Shown piece after piece: positions 36,701 to 44,851 of a stretch of DNA of 64,000 bases. Source of the DNA: Erwinia tasmaniensis Et1/99 (GTDB lineage: Bacteria; Pseudomonadota; Gammaproteobacteria; Enterobacterales; Enterobacteriaceae); the NCBI RefSeq assembly GCF_000026185.1, contig NC_010694.1, positions 3,162,001 through 3,226,000 of the forward strand, in the 5' to 3' direction. How positions within the stretch are numbered: the first letter of the stretch is position 1; every line of letters starts with the position of its first letter. The position numbers and the translations under genes were made by a program. The notes under the pieces were generated by a model that saw only the letters and a program-made list of their open reading frames with translations, was not told the DNA's origin and ran no database searches.

Positions 36701-37012
36701 TTAATGTTTAGGAAAATCCATTGCATCTTTTTCAGCGACGTTAGCATGAACGGACATTATACCTTCCAAAGCTGCAATAAACTTATTGAGCCGTTGCCGG
36801 GCTAAAACCGGGATAACGCACAATCGGGGTTTCCAGCGTAGTATCCCAAAATCATCAAAGTCGGTAGAAGCATCGGTAATCATGTCACAATCGCTGAAAA
36901 CAGCGTTTGCAGCTTGGTTTGGTTTACTCTCCCCACCTTTGACAGATACATCTGGAAGCAACTGTGGCTTAACGCCACATATGTAACATGAGTAATTTAA
37001 ATGTATTTTCAC
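36701..37012 (-). CDS. Uncharacterised protein
   Basis: 103 codons, no recognised family. The first part has two Cys (SCYICG), the middle is acidic (FSDCDMITDASTDFDDFG), and the C-terminal part is helical (RQRLNKFIAALEGIMSVHANV). It converges with the DoxX gene, 23 bp apart. It could be a small cytosolic protein or a remnant. Confidence 0.35.
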   Translation of the reverse strand: MKIHLNYSCYICGVKPQLLPDVSVKGGESKPNQAANAVFSDCDMITDASTDFDDFGILRWKPRLCVIPVLARQRLNKFIAALEGIMSVHANVAEKDAMDFPKH

Positions 37013-37062
37013 ACCCGAATCATAATCAGGGTGAGATACAACAAATCACCATCAACTACTCC

Positions 37063-37150
37063 CTTGTTCGATTCTGAGTCCGGTACCACTATTTAGAAGA
37101 ACCAGCCTACGGGCTGGCTCTTCGCTTTTGGGGTTTCGGTAGATTTCTGC
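37063..37150 (+). repeat. Decayed copy of tRNA-Phe 3' end and terminator (putative att site)
   Basis: TTCGATTCTGAGTCCGG (37067-37083), then ACCACTATTTA, repeats the T arm, acceptor 3' strand, CCA and following bases of the tRNA at 24219 with few changes. Similarity continues through a changed hairpin (CCAGCC/GGCTGG, 37103-37118) to about 37150. The anticodon half is missing, so it is not a functional tRNA. It is in direct orientation with the intact gene, 12.8 kb away, as expected for the distal end of an island inserted at tRNA-Phe. Confidence 0.8.
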
Positions 37151-37186
37151 TCCCCCTATTGATCTCCTCCCACTATCGGTGACGAG

Positions 37187-38033
37187 ATAAATCAGCAATC
37201 CGGGCCTGTTTGCAGGCTTCGGACAAATTCTGCCGGGGTCTGGTTATTTAACGAATAATGCGGTCAGTACTGGTTATATTACTGCCGCCAGTGCTCGATT
37301 TTCTCCCAAGCATCTTCCAGTGACAGGAACCAGTGCACGTTCAGATATTCATCACGCAGGCTGACGTTACATGACTCAACCAGGGCGTTATATGTGGGCT
37401 TTCCGAAGCGTGAGAAGTCCATCTCCACCCCGTTTTCATATGCCCAGCGCTCCAGCGTTTTCGAGATAAATTCGCTGCCATTGTCCGTCTGTAGACGTCG
37501 TGGTGCACGCTGCTGTGTCTGCCTGATCCGCTCCATCACGGCGACCACATCGTCACCGCGAAGTCCCTGGCCTACCTCAATCGCCACGCATTCACGACTA
37601 AAATTATCGACGACAGTCAGGACACGGATCCGGCACCAGTTGAACTGATTATCAGCGACGGAATCCATGCTCCGGCACTGTTCCACAACGGTTACGGGCG
37701 GGCGGATACGCCTGTCCCTGCACGTCACGCGCCGCAGTGAGCGCTTGACTCAGCCTTAGCCTTTCCAGACGATAAATCGATGTGTTTTCTTGTGGTTAAC
37801 CAGTCAAGCCTTCGTGCCGCAGCAGGATATGAAGCTGCTACACACTGTAACGAATTCGGGTTTCTGCCATCCCCCGTATCCCTAATGCCTACGGAATGAA
37901 TACCCGCCAGGTGCTGTGCGGTCACCTTGGCGTATCGTAAAGCACGATGGCTAACCGCTGGGTGCGCGATAACTTCCCCATGACAGGCTAATTGCCTGTC
38001 ATCTGGATACCAGCATCGTTTCAGCGTTAACAT
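37187..38033 (-). pseudogene. Degraded IS3-family orfB transposase
   Basis: The readable core at 37279-37728 carries the rve domain: RVLTVVDNFSRECVAIEVG, RLQTDNGSEFISKTLERWA, and GKPTYNALVESCNVSLRDEY, which supply the last two DDE residues. A stop interrupts WRQ*YNQY, after which the C-terminus PHYSLNNQTPAEF continues. The N-terminal part (37725-38033) is split by frameshifts. It is from a different IS3 subgroup than the remnant at 24.4 kb. It is inactive. Confidence 0.85.
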
Positions 38034-38041
38034 TACAATTT

Positions 38042-38352
38042 ATGGAAATCACCAACGGGGATTTCTCATCGGTAGACTAGGTTAATTACGATCCGCAATT
38101 CATCCCGGCAGAAACTGTCGCACCGCTGCTGGTAGAATTTGAACAATCTATCTATTTGGTCGATGAGAAAAACGGCGAGACTAATGACGGGCGCTGGCTG
38201 ATTAAGATCGACGGCTTTAAGAGCATCCGCCAGGTTTATCGCCTGCCGGAGGCAAATTGCGCGTTGAAGACGACCCCGCCTCTTTTGAATGTCATGCCAC
38301 GGATATTGTGGTACTTGGTAAGGTGGCCGGAAAAACCGAACTCACAGAGTGA
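38042..38352 (+). pseudogene. Fragment of a phage-repressor-like protein (S24/LexA-type C-terminal domain)
   Basis: Reading from ATG 38042 gives one in-frame stop at 38078, then YLVDEKNGETNDGRWLIKID and SIRQVYRLPE; after a frameshift near 38248 the frame continues GKLRVEDDPASFECHATDIV, VLGKVAGKTELTE and stop. The pattern (dGrwLi.idG … RLP … iVVLGKV) resembles the C-terminal domain of prophage CI/LexA-like repressors. It is prophage debris next to the IS remnant; the family call is tentative. Confidence 0.45.
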
Positions 38353-38603
38353 AATAAGCCCTGATGCCGCTGGACAGCACGTTGCATCCGACGTTGTTGT
38401 TGGTGGTGATCGGCGCGTCACCCGCATCCAGGCTGCACACCACAATGAACTTTTGCGCCCAAATTTGAGGAATCCACCAGCAGGACGATTTTTTGTGCGG
38501 TGCCACGTGGCACATCGCCTGACTGATGGCGCATTCACTCTGGCTGCGAGGGCGAATAAACGAGGGAATAGGTTAGAAACCGATAGCCCGGAGGGTATGG
38601 CCT

Positions 38604-39110
38604 TTACAGCGGGGCAACCACAACGGTCATTATGCCGTTTACCGTTCCCGCGGTGATATCACCTGTTCCAACCGCTGGGAGCACATGGTATGCCGTGCTG
38701 GTCGATATTACAGGCTTAGATAACACTACCGGGCCTTTGCTAAAATCCAGAACGGTTAAGAAATCTAATACGCAAAAACGGATAAATGCTTTATCCGTTG
38801 CCATACACTGGGTCTTGGTGGGCGTGGCTCCGCCGGGAGTAAAAGTCAAACTGTAACGCGTGGCACCTGGACATGACACGGTGATATTTAATTCGGCCCA
38901 GTAATCCATAAGAATACTGCCGGGATCTTTACCGGCAAAGGCCAGTGCCGGGATATTGGGCAGCGTTACCACTTCGGGCTGTGATATTGTGCAGGATGAG
39001 GTGATATCGGAATACAGCGTAACCGCCGCCGAGCCGGCAGCGGCATGCGGCACCGCCGATAGCTGTGCCGCCACCACTAACATGGTGCCAAGATAAGCCG
39101 GGTATTTCAT
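38604..39110 (-). CDS. Minor fimbrial subunit, operon 3 (distal)
   Basis: 168 residues from ATG 39110 (MKYPAYLGTMLVVAAQLSAVPHAAA signal peptide). It contains ITSSCTISQPEVVTLPNIPA, AFIRFCVLDFLTVLDFSKGP and the end VNGIMTVVVAPL. Its signal peptide, length and the FxRFC motif match the 168-residue subunit encoded at 40322-40828, so the two are paralogues flanking the adhesin-like gene. Last gene of the operon. Similar spore-coat-U-like or CS1-like pilins exist, but no specific family is certain. Confidence 0.75.
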   Translation of the reverse strand: MKYPAYLGTMLVVAAQLSAVPHAAAGSAAVTLYSDITSSCTISQPEVVTLPNIPALAFAGKDPGSILMDYWAELNITVSCPGATRYSLTFTPGGATPTKTQCMATDKAFIRFCVLDFLTVLDFSKGPVVLSKPVISTSTAYHVLPAVGTGDITAGTVNGIMTVVVAPL

Positions 39111-39187
39111 TGATTTTTTCTCTAAATTAGTCGGGCCAGCGGCAGCCGCTGGCAGCAACGATCTGCAATGCGTTGTTCGCGGTATAT

Positions 39188-40210
39188 TCAGCGCGGTTCA
39201 AAGGTCAGCAGTATTTGCGCCTGGGACTTTCCGCCGGTGCTTTTCTTTCCCTTAGTTGCGAGAAAGGTAATATTTTTTGTTTCCGCAATAGGTCTCCATA
39301 TCGGCCCATATTTCTCACCCATACTGAGTTTTTTCCCATCCAGGTAGGCGCAATAGTTCAGCGAACCAAGATTGTCGCTGGCACAACCGTCCGTAGACGT
39401 TGAAGAAGAGGTTATGGTTAAATATGCCGCTCTGTTATGGTTACACTTCAGCACCGCCCCCAACATCCCGCCAAGATCGTCGACAATCTCTCCTTCAGTT
39501 ATCTTTTGCAGCCTGCTCGCCGAGATCTTGCCCAAATAAAGCGAGTCGGCAATATCAATGGTGCAGGACTTACGTTCCCCTACGGTGAAATCTACAATTC
39601 CCCGTACCTGCGCCCCTTGGTACATTTTGACGGTCAGATTGGTTGTAAACCTGAAGGGTTTGTCAGTATTGTTGACGAGCTGCATGGTGCCTGATGAAGT
39701 GATATCCGCGACATAGCGCATAAATGGCCAGACTTTCATATCGCAATCATTCCAAGGTTTCACAACCCAGGGTATTTGACCAGATTCTTTATGAATCAAT
39801 ACCTTCTGCATGCAGGTCACATGATTTTCACTGCCGACTCTTTGAAAGTCACTTTCAAAATCCAGGCTCATTCCCATCATAATGCCAGCCGGTAACACCA
39901 ATGCCTTGTCAAGTACTATTTCTTCAATGATCCCTGTGGGAGCCCGTTCGCCCAGCTTAATATCCCATGCAGCGCCGAAAAAGGATCCAGGGATCCCCTG
40001 ATCATCTGCTTCCCCTGGCTTTAAGGTATAGGTCAAATTCATACTACCAAACTGCGCATTTAATTCTGCCCAAGCGCAGTTGGCGATCCCGCCCCCTAGT
40101 AGGGCAGCAGCCAGAAAGTACTGACTTTTGCACGCCAAAAAACGGCGGTAGGTTAAACACGGTGCGGACGCCACTTCTGGGCGTGCAGCGCTGGACATAG
40201 TGGTGGACAT
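39188..40210 (-). CDS. Adhesin-like fimbrial tip subunit, operon 3
   Basis: 340 residues from ATG 40210, with AGGAGA at good spacing (a GTG one codon earlier is the alternative). After a 48-residue leader with a hydrophobic core and AWA cleavage site, the mature part starts ELNAQFGSMNLTYTL. The N-terminal half (about 50-205) has conserved-looking Cys in HVTCMQKV and NDCDMKV. The C-terminal half (SCTIDIADSLYLGKIS … ILLTFEPR) looks like a pilin domain. Size and position suggest a tip adhesin. No receptor is predictable. Confidence 0.65.
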   Translation of the reverse strand: MSTTMSSAARPEVASAPCLTYRRFLACKSQYFLAAALLGGGIANCAWAELNAQFGSMNLTYTLKPGEADDQGIPGSFFGAAWDIKLGERAPTGIIEEIVLDKALVLPAGIMMGMSLDFESDFQRVGSENHVTCMQKVLIHKESGQIPWVVKPWNDCDMKVWPFMRYVADITSSGTMQLVNNTDKPFRFTTNLTVKMYQGAQVRGIVDFTVGERKSCTIDIADSLYLGKISASRLQKITEGEIVDDLGGMLGAVLKCNHNRAAYLTITSSSTSTDGCASDNLGSLNYCAYLDGKKLSMGEKYGPIWRPIAETKNITFLATKGKKSTGGKSQAQILLTFEPR

Positions 40211-40321
40211 CACTTCTCCTGAAATAGGCAGGTCTGCTAATCACCAAATATCTTATTGATAACGGCGGCGGCGGCTGGAAATAAAAATAGGGGGATGCGC
40301 CAGCGCAGCCCCTGAGCATAA

Positions 40322-40828
40322 TTACTGAGGTGCAATAATTATGGTCAGTCCTCCCTCAATATCCCCTGCCGTCACCCCGTTATTTTTTCCAACCTGGGGC
40401 ATCACGGTAAACGTTTTTGTCCCATCGGCGACGGCTTTGGTTAACGTGGCAGAGCCATTTTTGAAATCAATCGCCTTACTGTCCTCACTGAGGCAAAAAC
40501 GCATAAAGTCGGCGCTCGTTTTTATACAGGCGGTTGACGTTGTCAATAATGGGGTCAGGGTAAGCGTGTAATTCTGCTTGCCGTAACATGTCGGCGTTAA
40601 CTTGAAGACTTTGGAATTCCCAATGGGATCGCCATCCTTTTTACCGACAAAATCTGATGCAGGAATAGCGTCCAGCACTACCGCTGCTGTCGACGTTGAG
40701 ATCGTGCAGGATGCGGTAACATTCGCCTTCATGGCGACCTGAACGGTATTAGAATCCAGGGCATATACCGTACTCGCCACGCCCATCATCACCAACAGCG
40801 GGGCGCAAAGATAAATCGGGTATTTCAT
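40322..40828 (-). CDS. Minor fimbrial subunit, operon 3 (proximal)
   Basis: 168 residues from ATG 40828 (signal peptide MKYPIYLCAPLLVMMGVASTVYA). It contains VTASCTISTSTAAVVLDAIPA, FMRFCLSEDSKAIDFKNGSA and the end IEGGLTIIIAPQ. It is paralogous to the distal subunit of the same operon. It follows the usher by 14 bp. Likely a minor or adaptor pilin. Confidence 0.75.
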   Translation of the reverse strand: MKYPIYLCAPLLVMMGVASTVYALDSNTVQVAMKANVTASCTISTSTAAVVLDAIPASDFVGKKDGDPIGNSKVFKLTPTCYGKQNYTLTLTPLLTTSTACIKTSADFMRFCLSEDSKAIDFKNGSATLTKAVADGTKTFTVMPQVGKNNGVTAGDIEGGLTIIIAPQ

Positions 40829-40842
40829 TATATGTACTTTCC

Positions 40843-43476
40843 TTAGTGGTTGATTGTAGAGACAGGTACTGCGTTCAGCTGACGGCAAACGGCCTGCATT
40901 TGTGCCAGCGGAGCCTGCTGTTTATCCTGTGGAATCCGGTAGCTGAGCGTGCATTGCTGATGCGCACCGCCCCCCCACCGGACTGTTAATTCGCCTTCTT
41001 CTGCCAGACCGGCCAGGTAAACCTGCCCCTCGTCACTGACGATACCGCTGCTGTCGCCGCTGCTGACCTGTGCGCCAAACGGCACGGGCTTACCGTCGAA
41101 GGTGAGCGTAAACAGGGCGCGTACGCCGCTACGCGTTTTAAAATCTGCCCGTACCAGCGCTCCGCGGGTCGGCACAACCTGCATCACCGCACCCTCCAAC
41201 TCCGTACGGTCATCCAGCGTGCTGACATCCAGCGCCACGCGGTTTTCTCGATAGCCGGATGCCCACGGACGTATCGCGTAGCCGCGCCCGTCGGTCTGCA
41301 AACCATTGCCGTTTTCCAGCTTCACGCCCGCTGCGCCGGGAGCCGCAACCAGGATATTGGTGTCGCCCAGCGGCTGACTGACCGTCAGTCCATCACGGTG
41401 CAGTACCACACTGCCGGCGGCATCGTAGTTAAGCTGGCGATAGTTGCTGCTGCTGCTGTATCCCATGCCTACATCGGCCAGTGCACCGCGGTAGCTCATC
41501 CTGGCGCTGCTGCTGGTGTCGCCGCGTGAACGCCCCTGCATCAGGTTCCAGTTCAGATTGCCTGCATCCAGCAGGGTCCCACTCAGTCCGGCCTGCTGTG
41601 ATATTGCACCATCGCTATTACGGCTTTCATTAAAGGTGGCGTAAATTGACGGGGTTCCTGCCGGCATCCACTGCGACAGCGGCAAAGACACAAAGAAAGA
41701 AACCGAACTGTCCGCACGATCCATCCCGGCATTGCGGTTTTGGCTGAGCGACAGGGTGTAGCTCAGCGAGCCGAGGGTGCTGCTAAATCCAGCCTGCACT
41801 GAACGCGTTACGCCAGAACGGTTCCAGAAGCTCTGCTGGCTGCCGGACAAATAGAGCGATCCGAACGAGCCAATCTGCTGGGAAATACTGGCCTGTAAAC
41901 GTTGCCTTTTACTGTCATACAGGCTGTAGAAATCCGTCTCCCGTGGTGGTAATGGCTGGCCCTGCGTGTCCAGCCGCTCGTCGTTATAGTGCCAGCCGCT
42001 CATTCTTTTCAGGGTCGTTTCACTCAGTGTGTAGAAACCTCGCGTCGAGTAGCGATAGCCGGTCAGCTGGAAAGTCGTGCCGAGCGCGTTAAGCGAGCGC
42101 GCGTACAGGAAGCGCAAAGATTGCCCGCGGTGCTGGCTGCCATCACTCAGCGTGCTGTCAGCATGGGTTATATCCGCAGAAAGTGCGCCAAGCACGCCCA
42201 TGTTGACCCCCGCCCCTAACACCGCAGCACGGTAGCTGTCGGCATACTGCACGCCGCCGTAGGCAGTCAGTCCCCAGGGAAGCCCGTGAACGAGGGTTCC
42301 CTGCATCACCCGCGGCTGGCTATAGCCTTGGCCGCTGCTGCGATAGCTGCCAAGGGTCAGATCGTAGCGGGTACGGCCTTGACGAACCAACACCGGAACC
42401 GAGGAGTAAGGCACGCTAAAACTGCGGGCGCTGCCGTCCACTTCGGTCACCGTGACCAGCAGGTCGCCACTGGCGTACATGGGGAAAAGATCGCTAATAA
42501 CAAACTCACCCGCGCCGACCGTGGCCTGGTACACCTCATAGCCATTTTGCTTAATGCTGATGCGCGCGTTAGATCCGGCAGTACCGCGTATCACCGGGGC
42601 ATAACCGCGCAGACTTTCCGGCAGCATCGAATCATCGCTCGCCAGGCGTGCGCCCCTGAAGGCAAAAGAGTCAAATACATCGCCACTGCTGGTGTCGTCG
42701 CCCAGCGTCAGCTCGCTGCGCCACGGGATAATGGCACGGCTCAATATCGTCGTACCGTGCTGCCAACGCTGTTCATTACGGTTACGGCTGCGGTATTCGC
42801 TCCAGTTACGGCGGTCACGCAGTCGCCACGGCCCCAGATTGATGCCACCGTTCAAATTCAAAAAATGACTGCGGCTATTGCCATAATGCCCACGGCTGTC
42901 GGTTCCATTGAGGCTGTAGCTGAGCATGGCGGCAGAGACTCCCTCATCCCAACGCTCGGTCGGGATGTCGCCGCGTGCGCTATTGTGTAACGCAATCTGC
43001 GGAATACTGACCTCCAGACGCATTTTGCGGAAATCAAACGCCGTCCACGCCTGTGGAATAAAGGTGCCGGGTGACAGGCAGCTGTCTTCACCCTGTAAGG
43101 CGGGTAAGGGGTATCGCTGTAAATTGACGCCAAACGCGATCATATCGCGGCCTGTCAGGCAGGCCGTCAGGCCGGTACTATCGCGGACGGTCTTTCCCTC
43201 AGTTATCTCTGCAACGTCTTTTTTATCACCCTCGCGCTGGGCTGCGACAAAGCGCAGCCTCTGGCTGGTAACAGGATTGCCATTTAGCCAGATCTCCACC
43301 TCATAGGAGCCCGGAAGCTGCATTCCCTGTTTTTCAAAAAGGGAGAGATCCGCTATCGATGCCTCATCGTCGGCGACCAGCCCCGGCGGGAAATACAGCT
43401 CGGCGCGTACGGAAACCATCAACATCAGCAACATGGTTGCGCCCAAAATGACGCCAGGGATTTGCAGTTGAAACAT
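40843..43476 (-). CDS. Outer-membrane fimbrial usher, operon 3
   Basis: 877 residues from ATG 43476 (MFQLQIPGVILG), preferred over GTG 43482 because GGGAAG is five bases upstream. Mature N-terminal domain ELYFPPGLVADDEASIADLS, plug and barrel segments MLPESLRGYAPVIRGTAGS and IKQNGYEVYQATVGAGEF, C-terminal domain ending LTVRWGGGAHQQCTLSYRIP. It is closer to FimD than to the operon 1 usher by motif. It forms the pore for pilus 3. Confidence 0.93.
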   Translation of the reverse strand: MFQLQIPGVILGATMLLMLMVSVRAELYFPPGLVADDEASIADLSLFEKQGMQLPGSYEVEIWLNGNPVTSQRLRFVAAQREGDKKDVAEITEGKTVRDSTGLTACLTGRDMIAFGVNLQRYPLPALQGEDSCLSPGTFIPQAWTAFDFRKMRLEVSIPQIALHNSARGDIPTERWDEGVSAAMLSYSLNGTDSRGHYGNSRSHFLNLNGGINLGPWRLRDRRNWSEYRSRNRNEQRWQHGTTILSRAIIPWRSELTLGDDTSSGDVFDSFAFRGARLASDDSMLPESLRGYAPVIRGTAGSNARISIKQNGYEVYQATVGAGEFVISDLFPMYASGDLLVTVTEVDGSARSFSVPYSSVPVLVRQGRTRYDLTLGSYRSSGQGYSQPRVMQGTLVHGLPWGLTAYGGVQYADSYRAAVLGAGVNMGVLGALSADITHADSTLSDGSQHRGQSLRFLYARSLNALGTTFQLTGYRYSTRGFYTLSETTLKRMSGWHYNDERLDTQGQPLPPRETDFYSLYDSKRQRLQASISQQIGSFGSLYLSGSQQSFWNRSGVTRSVQAGFSSTLGSLSYTLSLSQNRNAGMDRADSSVSFFVSLPLSQWMPAGTPSIYATFNESRNSDGAISQQAGLSGTLLDAGNLNWNLMQGRSRGDTSSSARMSYRGALADVGMGYSSSSNYRQLNYDAAGSVVLHRDGLTVSQPLGDTNILVAAPGAAGVKLENGNGLQTDGRGYAIRPWASGYRENRVALDVSTLDDRTELEGAVMQVVPTRGALVRADFKTRSGVRALFTLTFDGKPVPFGAQVSSGDSSGIVSDEGQVYLAGLAEEGELTVRWGGGAHQQCTLSYRIPQDKQQAPLAQMQAVCRQLNAVPVSTINH

Positions 43477-43495
43477 GATCACTTCCCGCCCTCAC

Positions 43496-44206
43496 TCAAC
43501 GCTGATGAGACGAGTGAATAGAGACTTCACGGGGTGGAGTAGTGGCACCATAATCATTAATCGAGCTGTAACTGACTCGGTCACCCTGGCCCGTCACGTC
43601 GAGAAAAGCATCTGATAGCGGAGAGACCATGATGGGCTCAAGCTCCTGTTTGCCCACGTTGATATCGGTAAGCGTGAGATAATAGGGTGTGGGATTGGTG
43701 ATCTTCAATTTGCCCTCTGTACGACTAAAGCGTAATCGTTGCGGCGCATCATCCGCAGAAGGGCTGAGTCCGGCAGGACGCACGAACATTTTGATACGCG
43801 TGATCGCCGCCAGCACCAGCGCGTTCTGGTTTTCCATCGCCTCCTTGTCAACCGAAGGAACACCTTTCACATTGAGGTAATACAGGCTTTCCCGATCGAC
43901 GGGCAGCGATTGACCGCTGAAAATCAGCCGTAGAAGGTTTTCATCATTTGGCGCGCTGGTATAAAGCGGTGGGGTGATAATAAAGTCGCGGGTTTTATGT
44001 CCATCTGAATTTTCTACCCAGGACTGCACCAAAAAGGTCGATTTATCGGCCGTGTTACGCACTGACACCGTGAGCTGTTTAGCCTCCTGCGGATAGATAA
44101 CGCGGGTAGCATTGAGCGTGATCCCTCCGGCGATGACGGCGGAGGGCAGCAGACAAAGTGAGGCAAGCAGCAAAAGCCGACGGTAATTAAAGCGTGAAGC
44201 TAACAT
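43496..44206 (-). CDS. PapD-like periplasmic pilus chaperone, operon 3
   Basis: 236 residues from ATG 44206 with GAGG upstream; the frame opens 45 bp earlier. Signal peptide, then GGITLNATRVIYPQEAKQLT, LPVDRESLYYLNVKGVPSVDK, KMFVRPAGL and NPTPYYLTLTDINVGKQEL. These are FimC-like landmarks. It serves pilins of operon 3 and lies between the major pilin and usher genes. Confidence 0.93.
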   Translation of the reverse strand: MLASRFNYRRLLLLASLCLLPSAVIAGGITLNATRVIYPQEAKQLTVSVRNTADKSTFLVQSWVENSDGHKTRDFIITPPLYTSAPNDENLLRLIFSGQSLPVDRESLYYLNVKGVPSVDKEAMENQNALVLAAITRIKMFVRPAGLSPSADDAPQRLRFSRTEGKLKITNPTPYYLTLTDINVGKQELEPIMVSPLSDAFLDVTGQGDRVSYSSINDYGATTPPREVSIHSSHQR

Positions 44207-44260
44207 GAGTAAAACCTCGAAAAAAGTCACCATCGACAGGATGGTGACCACACGAACAGG

Positions 44261-44851
44261 TTATTGATAATTTACGGTGAAGCTCACATTGGCATTCGCA
44301 GCACCCGGAGTGACTTCCGTTGCCTGACCCATCGCAATGTACTGCGCCTGGAATTTCAGGTCACTGTTACCCGAGTTGAGTGACTTGGCCGCAGTCGCCT
44401 TTTCGCCATCGACCTGTACCGCATTACCATCCTGCAAAATCTGGATACCAATGCCTTTTGCTACCGTGCTGTTAGCTTGGGAGCCAACCGGAGCCAGCGC
44501 CATAGAATGGCCTGCCAGGGTGTTACCGCTGAAGGTCACCGAGGCTTTAGAATAAGTATCTATAGCGCAGCCAATAAGTTTGATTGAGAAATCAACCGGG
44601 CTGGAGACTTTGTTTTTATCGTTAATCTCTGCGGTACGCAGCTGGCCTAGCGCTATCGACTGAGATGCTGAATCGTTATCAATCGCGCACGGCGTATTAA
44701 CCACTGAACCCTGCATCTGCAAAGTTCCACCTTGAACAGAAACCGTTGGCTTTGTTTCCGTTTCATTTTCAGCTGCGGACGCTGGGTTAGAGATAATGGC
44801 AACGGCAGCCAGCGTGAAAACAGCAGAAAAACGTTTTTTAATTATGCACAT
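44261..44851 (-). CDS. Major pilin, fimbrial operon 3
   Basis: 196 residues from ATG 44851; a TTG four codons earlier is less likely. Signal peptide ends PASA, then ENETETKPTVSVQGGTLQMQ and GSVVNTPCAIDNDSASQSIA, and the end GAANANVSFTVNYQ, the FimA-type pattern. The conserved Cys pair is in TPCAID and IGCAID. First gene of the operon; about 1.5 kb of non-coding DNA precedes it. Confidence 0.9.
   Translation of the reverse strand: MCIIKKRFSAVFTLAAVAIISNPASAAENETETKPTVSVQGGTLQMQGSVVNTPCAIDNDSASQSIALGQLRTAEINDKNKVSSPVDFSIKLIGCAIDTYSKASVTFSGNTLAGHSMALAPVGSQANSTVAKGIGIQILQDGNAVQVDGEKATAAKSLNSGNSDLKFQAQYIAMGQATEVTPGAANANVSFTVNYQ

Noticed and set aside
35938..36772. 16-mer CATTATACCTTCCAAA repeated at about 35938 and 36757
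   Set aside because: A single repeated 16-mer is near the chance level for a 64-kb window, and flanks do not match.
37063..37088. A second functional tRNA-Phe at 37.1 kb
   Set aside because: Only the T arm and acceptor 3' strand are present; no D arm or anticodon arm upstream.
42286..42990. Long open frame of 234 codons on + strand inside the operon 3 usher
   Set aside because: Shadow of the usher gene on the opposite strand; no start signal and unlike any family.
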